Part shown: positions 1 through 9,999 of the stretch, piece by piece
Position numbering within the stretch: the first letter of the stretch is position 1
Layout of the letters: each line of letters opens with the position of its first letter
Source: Prochlorococcus sp. AG-355-P16
Lineage (GTDB): Bacteria; Cyanobacteriota; Cyanobacteriia; PCC-6307; Cyanobiaceae
Assembly: GCA_003278525.1 (NCBI GenBank)
Contig: QCEQ01000003.1
Location: 62,001 to 126,000 of the forward strand
Direction: 5' to 3'
DNA: 64,000 bases
Made by a program: the position numbers and the translations under genes
Notes under the pieces: generated by a model
Databases searched by the model: none
What the model saw: the letters and a program-made list of their open reading frames with translations, nothing else
What the model was told of the DNA's origin: nothing

Positions 1-1745
1 CCATTTTTACCTTTATAGAAAGTTTCAAGGTATGGTAGCCACTCGAGATTACCTGAAGATATTTCATCCAATGAAGATTCCATTTTTGCAGTAAAAGTAG
101 TATCAACCAAATCAGGAAAATGTTCTTCTAAAAGAGCAGTAACAGCAAAGGCTGTAAACGTTGGAGCCAAAGAATTTGAAGAAATATTTGCATAACCTCT
201 ATCCACTATTGTCCCAATAATGCTTGCATATGTAGAAGGTCTTCCAATCCCTTCTTTTTCAAGTACTTTAACTAATGCAGCCTCTGTATATCTTGCAGGA
301 GGTTTAGTTTCATGAAAAGTAGATTCCTTATTAGAAACTTTAAGACATGTCCCAGTTGTTAAGTTTGGGAGAATAATTTCTTGTTGTTCAAGGGATGAAC
401 TTGGATCATCGCTTCCCTCGACATAAGCTCTGAAGAATCCTGCGAAATCAATACTTTTCCCACTCGATTTAAATAATCCATCCCCCACGCTAATTTCAGC
501 ATTAATCATTGTTAGCCTAGCTTCCGCCATTTGACTGGCGACAGTTCTTTTCCAAATCAAATCGTAAAGAGATAAGTCTCTACCAGTTAGATTAGTTTCC
601 TTGGGTGTTTTAAATACCTCACCTGCCGGCCTAATGGCTTCGTGTGCTTCTTGAGCATTTCTTGCAGTTGAATTAAATTGTCTTGGTGAGTTAGATAAAT
701 ATTCTTTTCCATACATAGAACTGACACATTTTCTAGCAGCTCTTGTAGCTTGTTCGGAAAGATGAACCGAATCAGTTCTCATATATGTTATAAAACCTCT
801 CTCATAGAGTCCTTGTGCACATCTCATTGTTTCTCTTGCAGACAACCGAAGCTTCCTGTTTGCTTCTTGTTGTAATGTGCTAGTTGTAAATGGAGGAACA
901 GGCTTACGAGTGGATGGTTTTCTTTCGATTTTTGAGACTAACCAATCCTCTGAGGAAAAAGTCTTCAATAAATCATTTACCTTTTCTTCTCCAATTATTA
1001 AAGATTTATTTCCTTGTTTTAATTTGCCGGTCTGTTCATCAAAATCGGAACCATTAGCAATTCTTTGACCGTTTAAACTGAATAATTTAGTTTCGAAAGT
1101 AATTTTATCCTTTAACAAGGAAGCTTTAATCCCCCAGTAACAAGCTTTTTTAAATGATCTTCTTTCTCTCTCTCTCCTTACAAGAAGTCTTACAGAAACT
1201 GATTGAACACGACCAGCAGATAATCTGGGGGCTACCTTCTTCCAAAGTAAAGGAGATAATTCATATCCAAAAAGCCTGTCTAAGATTCTTCTTGTTTCTT
1301 GAGCCTGAACAAGTTCCATATCAATTTCTCTAGTTTGGTCTAAAGCTTTGTTAATTGCCTTTTTTGTAATTTCATGAAAAACCATTCTCTTAGTAGGTAT
1401 TTTAGGCTTGAGTATTTGCAGAAGATGCCAGCTAATACTCTCTCCCTCTCTATCTTCATCAGTTGCCAGTAATAGCTGAGTCGCACCTTTCAATGCATCT
1501 TTCAACTCCTTAACAACCTTTTTCTTATCTTTTGGAACTATATAAAGTGGTTCAAAATCTTCTGTTGTATTTACTCCTATCCTTGACCATTTTTCTTTTT
1601 TAACCGCAGCAGGTATTTCAGCTGCTCCTTTTGGAAGATCTCTTACGTGTCCCATTGAAGCGAGAACTTCATAATTAGAAGGCAAAAACTTTCTTATAGT
1701 TTTTGCTTTGGTGGGACTTTCAACAATAACGAGTGTGTGATCCAA
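1..1745 (-). CDS. topA: DNA topoisomerase I (partial, C-terminal end cut by window)
   Basis: Type IA topoisomerase that relaxes negative supercoils through a tyrosine-DNA intermediate. Reading leftwards from a TTG at 1745, the protein begins [17 protein letters not shown], the Toprim start. The acidic Toprim motif ATDEDREGE follows. The active-site tyrosine lies in [10 protein letters not shown], and further on come EAHEAIRP and [11 protein letters not shown]. The frame is open to the window edge, so the C-terminal repeats are missing. TTG is chosen because it directly precedes the conserved N-terminus and no ATG lies nearby. The gene diverges from ndhB across about 175 bp that must hold both promoters. 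Confidence 0.96.
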   Translation of the reverse strand, partial: MDHTLVIVESPTKAKTIRKFLPSNYEVLASMGHVRDLPKGAAEIPAAVKKEKWSRIGVNTTEDFEPLYIVPKDKKKVVKELKDALKGATQLLLATDEDREGESISWHLLQILKPKIPTKRMVFHEITKKAINKALDQTREIDMELVQAQETRRILDRLFGYELSPLLWKKVAPRLSAGRVQSVSVRLLVRRERERRSFKKACYWGIKASLLKDKITFETKLFSLNGQRIANGSDFDEQTGKLKQGNKSLIIGEEKVNDLLKTFSSEDWLVSKIERKPSTRKPVPPFTTSTLQQEANRKLRLSARETMRCAQGLYERGFITYMRTDSVHLSEQATRAARKCVSSMYGKEYLSNSPRQFNSTARNAQEAHEAIRPAGEVFKTPKETNLTGRDLSLYDLIWKRTVASQMAEARLTMINAEISVGDGLFKSSGKSIDFAGFFRAYVEGSDDPSSSLEQQEIILPNLTTGTCLKVSNKESTFHETKPPARYTEAALVKVLEKEGIGRPSTYASIIGTIVDRGYANISSNSLAPTFTAFAVTALLEEHFPDLVDTTFTAKMESSLDEISSGNLEWLPYLETFYKGKN

Positions 1746-1920
1746 GGTTTATTTCAAAAATTGGTGTTTTTGTTCAGTTAGGGCATATTATGATTATTTG
1801 AAGCTTTTTCAAGTAATTTCTTCTGAAAATTTCAAAAATCATACCCACAAATTATAATCAAGTTAAGATTAACTCTTAGACTCTTACATTCAAACATCTA
1901 ATTTAATCCAATTTAATCAA

Positions 1921-3441
1921 GTGCCCAACGAAATCTTTACAATTAATTTAAATGCTCAAGCCATTATTCCAGAGGCTTTTATTTTATTAGGTATTGTTGG
2001 AACACTTCTTGTAGATTTAGCTGGAGAAAAAACTGCATCTAAATGGGCACCAATAATTTGCTATTTATCGATTGGCAGCTCTCTTCTTAGCTTGGCCTTA
2101 CAATGGAGTAATCCTGTTGAAAGCGCATTCCTTGGGTCCTTTAATTCAGATAATTTAGCAATCGCATTTAGAGCAATAATATCTTTATCAACCCTAGTAT
2201 CTTTACTTATAAGTTGGCGGTATACAGAACAAAGTGGAAGTCCTATTGGCGAGTTTGCTGCGATAGTTCTTTCGGCCACCCTTGGAGCAATGCTTTTGTG
2301 TGGATCTACTGACCTTATTAGTGTGTTTATATCTTTGGAAACTTTATCTGTAGCAAGCTATTTACTTTCAGGTTACCTCAAGAGAGATCCAAGAAGTTCA
2401 GAAGCGGCATTAAAATACCTCCTTGTTGGTTCAGCTGCTGCTGCTGTCTATTTGTATGGATCCTCTTTCCTTTATGGATTAAGTGGTTCAACAAACTTAG
2501 CGACAATAGGTTTAGAGATTATCAATAAGCCATCCTTTATTACTTCACTAGCTCTTGTATTTGTCTTATCAACAGTTGCATTTAAAATTGCTGCTGTTCC
2601 CTTTCATCAATGGACTCCTGATGTATATGAGGGTTCACCTACACCTGTCGTAGCTTTTTTATCTGTTGGTTCAAAAACAGCGGGCTTTGCATTCGCTATA
2701 AGAATATTAAGCACAACTTTCTCTTCCTTTGATGAAGAATGGAAACTTTTATTTACCATTTTGGCAATATTGAGCATGGCTCTAGGAAATGTTGTAGCTC
2801 TAGCTCAAACCTCAATGAAAAGGATGCTAGCTTACAGTTCAATTGGACAAGCGGGATTTGTAATGATTGGGATCGTGTCTGGCACACAAGACGGTTTATC
2901 AGCAGCTGTTTTATATTTGGCTGCATATTTGTTTATGAATTTGGGTGCATTTTCTTGCGTAATACTTTTCTCACTAAGAACTGGTTCTGACAGAATTCTT
3001 GATTACTCAGGACTTTACCAAAAAGATCCTCTTATTACATTAGGCTTAAGCCTTTGTCTTCTATCTCTTGGAGGTTTACCTCCAATGTTAGGATTTTTTG
3101 GAAAGATATACTTGTTTTTTGCAGGTTGGGCAAATCATCAATATCTATTAGTAATAGTTGGGTTAGTAACTTCAGTCATATCTATTTATTACTACATTTC
3201 AGTAATAAAAATGATGGTAGTTAAAGAACCCCAGGAAGCTTCTGAAATAGTCAAATCATATCCTGAAATTAATTGGGGAATTGTAGGATTACCTCCCTTG
3301 AGAATTGCACTTTATACTTGCGTCGCAGTAACTGCTCTTGGAGGAATCCTGTCTAATCCTCTTTTTAAATTAGCAAATACAGCAGTTTCAGAAACTCCTT
3401 TCTTACGAGATATTATTGCTACAGCAAACAACATTTCCTAG
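1921..3441 (+). CDS. ndhB: NAD(P)H-quinone oxidoreductase subunit 2 (NdhB)
   Basis: Proton-pumping membrane subunit of the cyanobacterial NDH-1 complex in the thylakoid membrane, used in respiration and cyclic electron flow. The 506-residue protein is almost entirely hydrophobic, with about 14 membrane helices. It carries the family motifs [20 protein letters not shown] near residue 221 and [16 protein letters not shown] near residue 300, which include the conserved lysines of antiporter-like subunits. It starts with GTG. An ABC ATPase follows after 16 bp and may be co-transcribed. Confidence 0.97.
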   Translation: MPNEIFTINLNAQAIIPEAFILLGIVGTLLVDLAGEKTASKWAPIICYLSIGSSLLSLALQWSNPVESAFLGSFNSDNLAIAFRAIISLSTLVSLLISWRYTEQSGSPIGEFAAIVLSATLGAMLLCGSTDLISVFISLETLSVASYLLSGYLKRDPRSSEAALKYLLVGSAAAAVYLYGSSFLYGLSGSTNLATIGLEIINKPSFITSLALVFVLSTVAFKIAAVPFHQWTPDVYEGSPTPVVAFLSVGSKTAGFAFAIRILSTTFSSFDEEWKLLFTILAILSMALGNVVALAQTSMKRMLAYSSIGQAGFVMIGIVSGTQDGLSAAVLYLAAYLFMNLGAFSCVILFSLRTGSDRILDYSGLYQKDPLITLGLSLCLLSLGGLPPMLGFFGKIYLFFAGWANHQYLLVIVGLVTSVISIYYYISVIKMMVVKEPQEASEIVKSYPEINWGIVGLPPLRIALYTCVAVTALGGILSNPLFKLANTAVSETPFLRDIIATANNIS

Positions 3442-3457
3442 AAGAATTCTTCAATAA

Positions 3458-4144
3458 ATGTCTAAGAAAGTCGCGAGTTTAGAAAATATATCTAAAACAT
3501 ATGGGAAAGACGATCTAACTGTTAAAGCCTTAGACAGCATAAACTTAGAAATTTATAAAGGTGATTATTTAGCTGTAATGGGAGCTAGTGGATCAGGCAA
3601 AAGTACGGCCATGAATATTATTGGATGTCTAGATAGACCAACTGAAGGTATTTATAAGTTAAATGGTATTCCTGTTGAGAATTTATCAGATGATGAGCTC
3701 GCAGAAATACGTAACCAAAAATTAGGTTTTGTTTTTCAACAATTTCATCTTCTTTCAGATGCAACTGCACTTGAAAACGTAACTTTACCGATGATTTATG
3801 CAGGTATTGATCCTGAACAAAGATTGGAGAGAGGAAAGAATGCCTTAAAAAAAGTTGGCCTTTCAGAAAGAATGAGTAATCGTCCAAACCAATTATCAGG
3901 AGGTCAACAACAAAGAGTTGCTATTGCGAGGGCTATTATCAACAATCCTGCAATTTTGTTAGCAGACGAACCTACTGGAGCATTAGATTCAAAAACAACT
4001 GAAGATGTATTAGATCTTTTTGACAAACTTCATGAGTCTGGAATAACTATAGTTTTAGTTACGCACGAAGATGAAGTTGCAAATCGCGCAAAAAAAATAG
4101 CCAAATTTAAAGATGGAAGAATCGTTGAATTAAAAGTTAATTAA
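3458..4144 (+). CDS. ABC transporter ATP-binding protein, MacB/LolD/DevA type
   Basis: ATPase subunit of an ABC exporter of the MacB/LolD group (228 residues). Walker A is GASGSGKST at about residue 42. The signature is LSGGQQQRVAIARA at about residue 146. Walker B is ILLADEPTGALDS, and the switch histidine is in VTHEDEV. The FHLLSDATALENVTLPM stretch is typical of this subfamily. No matching permease lies next to it, so the substrate is unknown. It follows ndhB by 16 bp and converges with birA. Confidence 0.9.
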   Translation: MSKKVASLENISKTYGKDDLTVKALDSINLEIYKGDYLAVMGASGSGKSTAMNIIGCLDRPTEGIYKLNGIPVENLSDDELAEIRNQKLGFVFQQFHLLSDATALENVTLPMIYAGIDPEQRLERGKNALKKVGLSERMSNRPNQLSGGQQQRVAIARAIINNPAILLADEPTGALDSKTTEDVLDLFDKLHESGITIVLVTHEDEVANRAKKIAKFKDGRIVELKVN

Positions 4145-4146
4145 AT

Positions 4147-4896
4147 TCAAAACCCTCTAATTACCTTAAGTTGAGTTTCATTTTCAATTCTTAAATTACC
4201 ATTTGAATCAATATCTTTAATTTTCCATATATCAGGACAATAACCACTAGGTAAAAAACTTTTAGTAAGAAACTTATTTGCAGATTTAATCACATATTCT
4301 TTCTTCTTATTACATTCAATTGAATCATTAAAAGCTTTAAGAACTTTTGCTGTCCAATAATATTGATTAATATTCTTAGTTTGAAGTACTTTTGATAATG
4401 AGATACCTTCTGATGGAGTGTAATTTAAAACATTCATACCAAGACCTATTCTTACATAGGTAATTTCTTTGCCTCTCGTTATCACCCTTGGTAAAAATCC
4501 AATCAATTTTTTTGAGCCAAAAAAAATATCATTCGGCCATTTCAAAGAAACATTTATATTCTCTTCTCTAAGCATTTCACATATCTTGATACCTAAAGAC
4601 AAATTAAATATTTGATATTCAAATTCTTTTGAGAATATTGGGTAAGCTGCACTTAACCAAATCCCGCCATTTGGAGAAACCCAAGTTTTTGAATTTTGGC
4701 CAACCCCTGATATCTGTTCTCTTGCGATTATCGCTACTGGCTGGTTTTTCTTTATTTCAGAATATCCAAGCAGGTTTGTTAGCTCATTTTCGGTACTTTT
4801 ACACTTTATTTTGTAAAAAAGTCTCCAGCTTGGATATTGACCCTGAATTTTTTTTAAATAAAAAACTGTCTTAGCTGCAGGTCCAATAACTTTCAC
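4147..4896 (-). CDS. birA: biotin--[acetyl-CoA-carboxylase] ligase
   Basis: Transfers biotin to the carboxyl carrier protein of acetyl-CoA carboxylase. The 249-residue sequence lacks a DNA-binding N-terminus, so it is a monofunctional ligase and not a repressor. The catalytic-domain motif KWPNDIFFGSKKLIG is present, with GGIWLSAAYP before it. The biotin loop reads ISGVGQNSKTW instead of the usual GRGRRGR-like form, so it is divergent there. It is convergent with the ABC ATPase gene and divergent from the DUF721 gene. Confidence 0.9.
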   Translation of the reverse strand: MKVIGPAAKTVFYLKKIQGQYPSWRLFYKIKCKSTENELTNLLGYSEIKKNQPVAIIAREQISGVGQNSKTWVSPNGGIWLSAAYPIFSKEFEYQIFNLSLGIKICEMLREENINVSLKWPNDIFFGSKKLIGFLPRVITRGKEITYVRIGLGMNVLNYTPSEGISLSKVLQTKNINQYYWTAKVLKAFNDSIECNKKKEYVIKSANKFLTKSFLPSGYCPDIWKIKDIDSNGNLRIENETQLKVIRGF

Positions 4897-4995
4897 AAAT
4901 TCTTTATTAAAACAACGAGCATCTTTTTGAAGATTAGATTAACTTTAGTCTTAATAAGTAAATTTTACAAATTGGACAAAAAGTATTTGTCAGTA

Positions 4996-5457
4996 GTGAA
5001 TAGAAGGAATCCACATCCATTAAGAAATTGTCTTGAAAATTTCAAAAAATCCTGCGGAGACTTAGATAAACTTTCCAAAATCAATGAAAAATGGAAGAAT
5101 TTAATCGGCTTAGAACTATTTCAAGAATGTAAACCATTAAATATTGAAAAAAAAATACTTACTATTGCAGTGAATCATCCACAGTGGCGCCAAGCTTTAA
5201 TTTATAACAAGCATAAATTAAAAGAGAGAATCGAGAAAATTGGAATATCTTTGAATGAAATAAAAATAATACAAAATTATGAAATTAAAAATAAAAATAT
5301 CAAAGCTACTAATGCAAAGATAGTTTGGGCAAAACATCCTAGCAGAATCCATCAAAATAATATGTGCATTTGTACTCTTTGTAATTCCCCTGCTCCTGAG
5401 GGCGAAATCAAAAGATGGGGAAAGTGTTCTTTTTGTTGGAGACAAATAAAAAACTAA
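4996..5457 (+). CDS. DUF721 (DciA-related) protein with C-terminal zinc-ribbon-like cysteines
   Basis: The N-terminal half matches the DUF721 pattern (RNPHPLRNCLENF, then NEKWKNLIGLELFQECKPLNI and LTIAVNHPQWRQAL). This fold is shared with DciA, the helicase loader of bacteria lacking DnaC. The C-terminus has two cysteine pairs (CTLC and CSFC) that could bind zinc. The frame is open upstream to a TTG at 4927. The GTG at 4996 is preferred because the family similarity starts there, but the start is uncertain. The helicase-loading role is inferred from the family. Confidence 0.8.
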   Translation: MNRRNPHPLRNCLENFKKSCGDLDKLSKINEKWKNLIGLELFQECKPLNIEKKILTIAVNHPQWRQALIYNKHKLKERIEKIGISLNEIKIIQNYEIKNKNIKATNAKIVWAKHPSRIHQNNMCICTLCNSPAPEGEIKRWGKCSFCWRQIKN

Positions 5458-5462
5458 ATTCT

Positions 5463-6164
5463 TTATTTAGTTAAAATTAGTATTCCCATTTGCCCTAACA
5501 AAATAGTCCTATATTCAGCTTTTTTAAATCCAACTTCCTTAGCAATATTTATAAGCTCATTTTTCTTTGGAAATCTACTAATACTTTTTTCAATATATGC
5601 GTACTCTGGACCTAAATTAAAAAGCCGCGAAAAGGTTACTACAATTAATCTCAAATAAATTTTCTGAAAAATATTTGATAAAGAATTTCTTGTTGAGTGA
5701 TTAAAATCCAAAAATCCTGCCCTTCCCTTATCCTTCAAAAGATCAAAAACTTTTTTCATTCCTTCTTCAACATTATTTAAGTTTCTTAGTCCATATGACA
5801 TGCAAATCCCATCAAAATTTTTTAAATGATTATCAATTTCCAATACATCTTGAATTTCCCAATTAATAAATTTATTTTTTTTTAGCTCTGATTTTTTCTT
5901 TGCAATATTTAAGATATCCTCTGCACTGTCAATTCCAGTAATTGAGCCCATTGGACTAACTCTTTCAGAAATTAAGAATGCTAAATCTCCAGTTCCACAG
6001 CATAAATCAGCCCAATCTTCACCATTTAAAGGTTCCAATAAATTAACTAATTTCCTTTTCCATAATCTGTGAAGCCCAAAACTTAATAGATTATTTAAAA
6101 AGTCATATTTATGAGAAATTTTATTAAATATATTTTTGACTTCGATAGTTTTTGTGAATTTCAT
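5463..6164 (-). CDS. menG: demethylphylloquinone/demethylmenaquinone methyltransferase, UbiE/MenG family
   Basis: SAM-dependent C-methyltransferase. In cyanobacteria it performs the last methylation of phylloquinone, the photosystem I cofactor. The 233-residue protein starts with the family's KISHKYDFLNNLLSFGLHRLWKR region. The SAM-binding motif WADLCCGTGDLAFL follows at about residue 50, and ISMSYGLRN-like sequence (ICMSYGLRNLNNVEEG) further on. The phylloquinone substrate is inferred from the photosynthetic context. Confidence 0.93.
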   Translation of the reverse strand: MKFTKTIEVKNIFNKISHKYDFLNNLLSFGLHRLWKRKLVNLLEPLNGEDWADLCCGTGDLAFLISERVSPMGSITGIDSAEDILNIAKKKSELKKNKFINWEIQDVLEIDNHLKNFDGICMSYGLRNLNNVEEGMKKVFDLLKDKGRAGFLDFNHSTRNSLSNIFQKIYLRLIVVTFSRLFNLGPEYAYIEKSISRFPKKNELINIAKEVGFKKAEYRTILLGQMGILILTK

Positions 6165-6208
6165 TTTTAAAGTTTTAACTTATTTCTTTTTGGTATTAAA
6201 TTAAATTT

Positions 6209-6979
6209 TTATTCATATGGTCTAATTGGAAGTTTTTTTTCGAGGAGGAAAGTCTTTATTTCTCTTAAAGAAAGTTTCTTATCATGAAGTAATGATGCTA
6301 AAAGTGCGGCAGATGCCCTGCCTTCATTGAAAACATCATAGATATCTTCTAAACAACCTGCCCCTCCAGAAGCAATCACTGGGATGTTAACAATATTGGC
6401 AACAGATTCAGTCAAATGTAAATCATATCCATTCTGCGTGCCATCACCATCCATTGAAGTAAGCAAAATTTCCCCTGCGCCTAACTCCTCAACTTTCTTT
6501 GCCCAAGTTAATACATCTATTCCAGTATTTTCTCTCCCTCCTTTTACATATACTTCCCATTCATCAGTTGTATTAACTTTTCTTTTAGCATCAATTGCTA
6601 TCACGATACATTGATTGCCAAATTCTCTAGAACTTTTAGAAATTAAATCTGGATTTCTAACAGCAGAAGAATTCAAACTCACTTTGTCCGCTCCAGCTCT
6701 TAAAAGATCATTAATTGAAGAAACAGAATCTATTCCTCCACCTACTGTAAATGGTATTTTTACTGATTTTGCGGTCCTAGAGACAAGGTCAACTAATGTA
6801 TTTCTATTTTCTACACTAGCTCTAATATCTAAGAATACTAATTCATCTGCACCCTCATCAGAATACCTACAAGCCAATTCAACAGGATCGCCTGAGTCTC
6901 TCAAGTTAACAAAATTTACACCTTTAACCACTCTGCCATGGGCGACATCTAAACAAGGAATTAAACGAAGAGCTACCAT
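6209..6979 (-). CDS. hisF: imidazole glycerol phosphate synthase subunit HisF
   Basis: Cyclase subunit of the histidine-pathway IGP synthase; it uses ammonia delivered from HisH to close the imidazole ring and release AICAR. The 256-residue TIM barrel has both catalytic aspartates in context: [13 protein letters not shown] at the start and VIAIDAKRK in the middle. The phosphate-binding loops TVGGGI and ASGGAG are present. It is a single gene outside a his operon, as is usual in cyanobacteria. Confidence 0.97.
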   Translation of the reverse strand: MVALRLIPCLDVAHGRVVKGVNFVNLRDSGDPVELACRYSDEGADELVFLDIRASVENRNTLVDLVSRTAKSVKIPFTVGGGIDSVSSINDLLRAGADKVSLNSSAVRNPDLISKSSREFGNQCIVIAIDAKRKVNTTDEWEVYVKGGRENTGIDVLTWAKKVEELGAGEILLTSMDGDGTQNGYDLHLTESVANIVNIPVIASGGAGCLEDIYDVFNEGRASAALLASLLHDKKLSLREIKTFLLEKKLPIRPYE

Positions 6980-7038
6980 TTTAGTAAAAATTGTCCAAAT
7001 GCTGTTAATCTTGCATAATAGCTTCCATTTTACCTCTT

Positions 7039-7263
7039 ATGGCTGAAACAAAATTATTACCCAAAATAGGTAGTAAAATCAAAATTAACATTAACAAAGT
7101 AAAAGATAGACTACCAGCTAAATTAATCGATCAAATATCATCGAGTCCTAAAGCCGTAATAACAGGCTATAAAATGACAGATGGCAGAAGTATTGGAATC
7201 ACCGCAAAATTTCAGAATGGTGAGCAAAATTGGTTTTTCCCAGAAGAAATTGAGAAAGGTTAA
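7039..7263 (+). CDS. DUF2862 protein
   Basis: Small soluble protein of 74 residues, conserved in cyanobacteria and recognised from the pattern KVKDRLPAKLIDQI, GYKMTDGRSIGITAKF and NWFFPEEI. It is predicted mostly beta. The function is unknown. It ends 9 bp before chlG and reads in the same direction, so it is probably the first gene of a chlG operon. Confidence 0.85.
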   Translation: MAETKLLPKIGSKIKININKVKDRLPAKLIDQISSSPKAVITGYKMTDGRSIGITAKFQNGEQNWFFPEEIEKG

Positions 7264-7271
7264 AGAGTAAA

Positions 7272-8219
7272 GTGAATGATCCAAAACAACTATTAGGAAT
7301 TAAGGGCGCCTCTGAAACATCAAGTATATGGAAACTCCGTATACAGTTAATGAAACCCATAACGTGGATCCCTTTAATATGGGGAGTTATTTGTGGCGCA
7401 GCTGCAAGTGGGAATTTTGAATGGACATTTAGTAATGTTCTAGCTTCATTAGCATGTATGTTGATGAGTGGACCGCTTCTTGCTGGTTATACCCAAACCA
7501 TAAATGATTTTTTTGATAAAGAAATTGATGCAATTAATGAGCCAAATAGACCAATTCCTTCTGGGAAAATTTCAATTAAAGATGTAAAAATACAAATCTG
7601 GGTATTACTTATAGCGGGTTTAATAGTTGCTTTTCTATTAGATTTATATGCTAAGCACAGCTTCCCCTCCGTCTTACTTTTGGCATTAGGAGGTTCCTTT
7701 GTTAGTTATATATATTCTGCTCCACCACTCAAATTAAAACAAAATGGTTGGCTTGGAAATTATGCATTAGGAGCATCTTATATAGCTTTACCTTGGTGGG
7801 CAGGACAAGCCTTGTTTGGGAAATTAACAATCGTGACGGCGATACTAACACTTGCTTATAGCCTCTCAGGACTTGGAATTGCTGTTATTAATGATTTCAA
7901 AAGTGTTGAAGGAGACTCAAAGCTAGGCTTGAATTCTCTCCCAGTAGTATTTGGAATTAAAAATGCAAGTAGAATAAGTGCAGGACTGATTGATATTTTT
8001 CAATTAGGAATGGTTGTAGTATTAGTCATTATTGGTCAACATTTAGCCTCTGTAATTTTGGTTTTATTGGTAATTCCACAAATTACATTTCAAGATATGT
8101 GGTTACTAAGAGATCCTCTAAAGTTTGATGTCAAATATCAAGCAAGTGCCCAACCGTTCCTTATTACTGGAATGTTAGTTACAGCTTTAGCGATAGGACA
8201 TAGTTTTTTAGTTGCTTAA
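7272..8219 (+). CDS. chlG: chlorophyll synthase (UbiA-type prenyltransferase)
   Basis: Attaches the phytyl/geranylgeranyl tail to (divinyl) chlorophyllide, the last step of chlorophyll synthesis, in the membrane. The 315-residue protein has about 9 hydrophobic helices and the two aspartate-rich prenyl-diphosphate motifs: NDFFDKEIDAINEPNRPIPSG and AVINDFKSVEGDSKLGLNSLP. The start is GTG. The next gene begins 1-2 bp after its stop. Confidence 0.97.
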   Translation: MNDPKQLLGIKGASETSSIWKLRIQLMKPITWIPLIWGVICGAAASGNFEWTFSNVLASLACMLMSGPLLAGYTQTINDFFDKEIDAINEPNRPIPSGKISIKDVKIQIWVLLIAGLIVAFLLDLYAKHSFPSVLLLALGGSFVSYIYSAPPLKLKQNGWLGNYALGASYIALPWWAGQALFGKLTIVTAILTLAYSLSGLGIAVINDFKSVEGDSKLGLNSLPVVFGIKNASRISAGLIDIFQLGMVVVLVIIGQHLASVILVLLVIPQITFQDMWLLRDPLKFDVKYQASAQPFLITGMLVTALAIGHSFLVA

Positions 8220-8220
8220 G

Positions 8221-9990
8221 GTGCAAAAGATTAAATTCAAATCTTTTGTTTTAATAATTCCAATATTAATTTTTTCTGGAACATCTTTTTATTCTTTTAG
8301 TCTAATATTTAGTACCTTAAAATTTGACTTTTCTAAAAATAAAAAGTCTCGAGAAAGCAAATATTCTTACGTAATATCCTCTTCTGATAATAAGATACTA
8401 AGCAAATTAAGCCGCAAATTTGAAATTGATAATAGTTATCATAAAATTCCATTTTTGCTTAAACATTCTTTTATATCTTCTGAGGATAAAAGATTTTATA
8501 AACATAATGGAATAGATCTAAAAAGTATTTCACGTGCCCTTATTCAAAATATTAGAAGTGGTTATGTTAAAGAGGGAGGAAGTACGATCACACAACAAGT
8601 TGCTAGATTACTTTTTCTAAGTAATGATTTAAGTTTTCAAAGAAAAATCAAAGAAATATTTATATCTCTCATACTTGAATTTAGATATAACAAAAATCAA
8701 ATTTTAAAATTATATTTAAATAATATTTATCTAGGATCAGGAGCATACGGGGTAGACGAAGCTGCACAAGTTTATTTTGGAAAATTTATAGAAGAATTGA
8801 CATTATCAGAGATAGCATTAATTGCAGGATTAGCTCCAGCTCCATCAATTTATTCACCTTATCAAAATTTAGAACTAGCTACTAAAAATAGAAATAAAGT
8901 TCTTGAATCAATGTATGTTGATGGATATATTTCCCTTGCAAATAAGAATAAGGCTATTAAAGAAAAAATAAAGTTAAATTATCAAACAGCTGATAATTTT
9001 TTAGATGATAAATTACTAATAAACTTTATTCTTCAGGAAACAGATAAAAAAATTGGAAGTAAAAATGATTATAAGTTTTTAAGAATTAAATCTTCTATCA
9101 ACAAAGATTGGCAAGAAAAGGGTCAAAAAATATCAAGATATTCAGGGCCTAAAGAACTTGAATTTGGTCTGTTATCTATCGAATCAAGCACAGGACTAAT
9201 CAGGACAATGATAACCAGCAAAAATCCATCAATTAATGAATACAATAGAGTGATTTCATCTGTAAGACCTTTAGGTTCTACTTTTAAAATAATCCCTTAT
9301 GCTGCTGCATTAATAGAAGGAATAAAATTAAGCGATAAATTTGAAGACTTACCAATATGCTGGGAAAGTTATTGCCCAAAAAATTTTTCAGAAGACTATA
9401 GAGGTTCAATATCTTTGATTGAATCATTTAAAAGTTCATCAAATATCGTTCCAATATCAATAACAAAAAAAATCGGCTTAAAAAATATTATTAATTTAGC
9501 GAATTCATTTGGACTAGGTTACGAGCAAGAGTTTGAGGAATTCCCATCATTAGCTATTGGCGCATACGGAGATAATCTTTTAAACATCACAAATGCATAT
9601 TCTGCAATAAACAATAATGGGAGGATTCAAAGCCCTGAAATCATAGAAAAAATAGAATCATTTAAAAAACAACCCATTTGGGAAAATAAATCTATTTCCA
9701 AGAAAATATTAGATTTAAAAATAAACAAGAAAATAAATAAACTTCTTGAAAAATCTGTAAAAGAAGGCACTTCAAAAGCAGCCTCTATAAAAGGAAAGAA
9801 AATTTTTGGGAAAACAGGAACATCTGATGGAAATAAAGATCTCTGGTTTATTGGTTCCATTGATAACCTTACAACAGGAATCTGGTTAGGTTACGACGAT
9901 AATAAGGAATCTGAATTATCTAGTGGGAACGCAGCTTATTTATGGAAGAAGTTCATATCTGAAATTTATAAAATTCCAATTAAAAAATAA
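8221..9990 (+). CDS. class A penicillin-binding protein (glycosyltransferase/transpeptidase)
   Basis: Bifunctional peptidoglycan polymerase and cross-linker. One N-terminal membrane anchor spans about residues 8-28. The GT51 glycosyltransferase motifs EDKRFYKHNGID and GGSTITQQVARLL follow. The transpeptidase domain has STFK (the SxxK serine and lysine), SSN and KTGTS. The frame also allows a TTG at 8212 inside chlG; the GTG at 8221 directly after the chlG stop is preferred. At about 589 residues it is shorter than E. coli PBP1A. It converges with rsmB. Confidence 0.93.
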   Translation: MQKIKFKSFVLIIPILIFSGTSFYSFSLIFSTLKFDFSKNKKSRESKYSYVISSSDNKILSKLSRKFEIDNSYHKIPFLLKHSFISSEDKRFYKHNGIDLKSISRALIQNIRSGYVKEGGSTITQQVARLLFLSNDLSFQRKIKEIFISLILEFRYNKNQILKLYLNNIYLGSGAYGVDEAAQVYFGKFIEELTLSEIALIAGLAPAPSIYSPYQNLELATKNRNKVLESMYVDGYISLANKNKAIKEKIKLNYQTADNFLDDKLLINFILQETDKKIGSKNDYKFLRIKSSINKDWQEKGQKISRYSGPKELEFGLLSIESSTGLIRTMITSKNPSINEYNRVISSVRPLGSTFKIIPYAAALIEGIKLSDKFEDLPICWESYCPKNFSEDYRGSISLIESFKSSSNIVPISITKKIGLKNIINLANSFGLGYEQEFEEFPSLAIGAYGDNLLNITNAYSAINNNGRIQSPEIIEKIESFKKQPIWENKSISKKILDLKINKKINKLLEKSVKEGTSKAASIKGKKIFGKTGTSDGNKDLWFIGSIDNLTTGIWLGYDDNKESELSSGNAAYLWKKFISEIYKIPIKK

Positions 9991-9999
9991 ATTATATTT

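Noticed and set aside
877-1068. 63-codon plus-strand frame
   Set aside because: Lies opposite topA, whose Toprim and active-site motifs define the true frame.
6384-7046. 76- and 143-codon plus-strand frames
   Set aside because: Both are antisense to hisF, which carries clear catalytic motifs.
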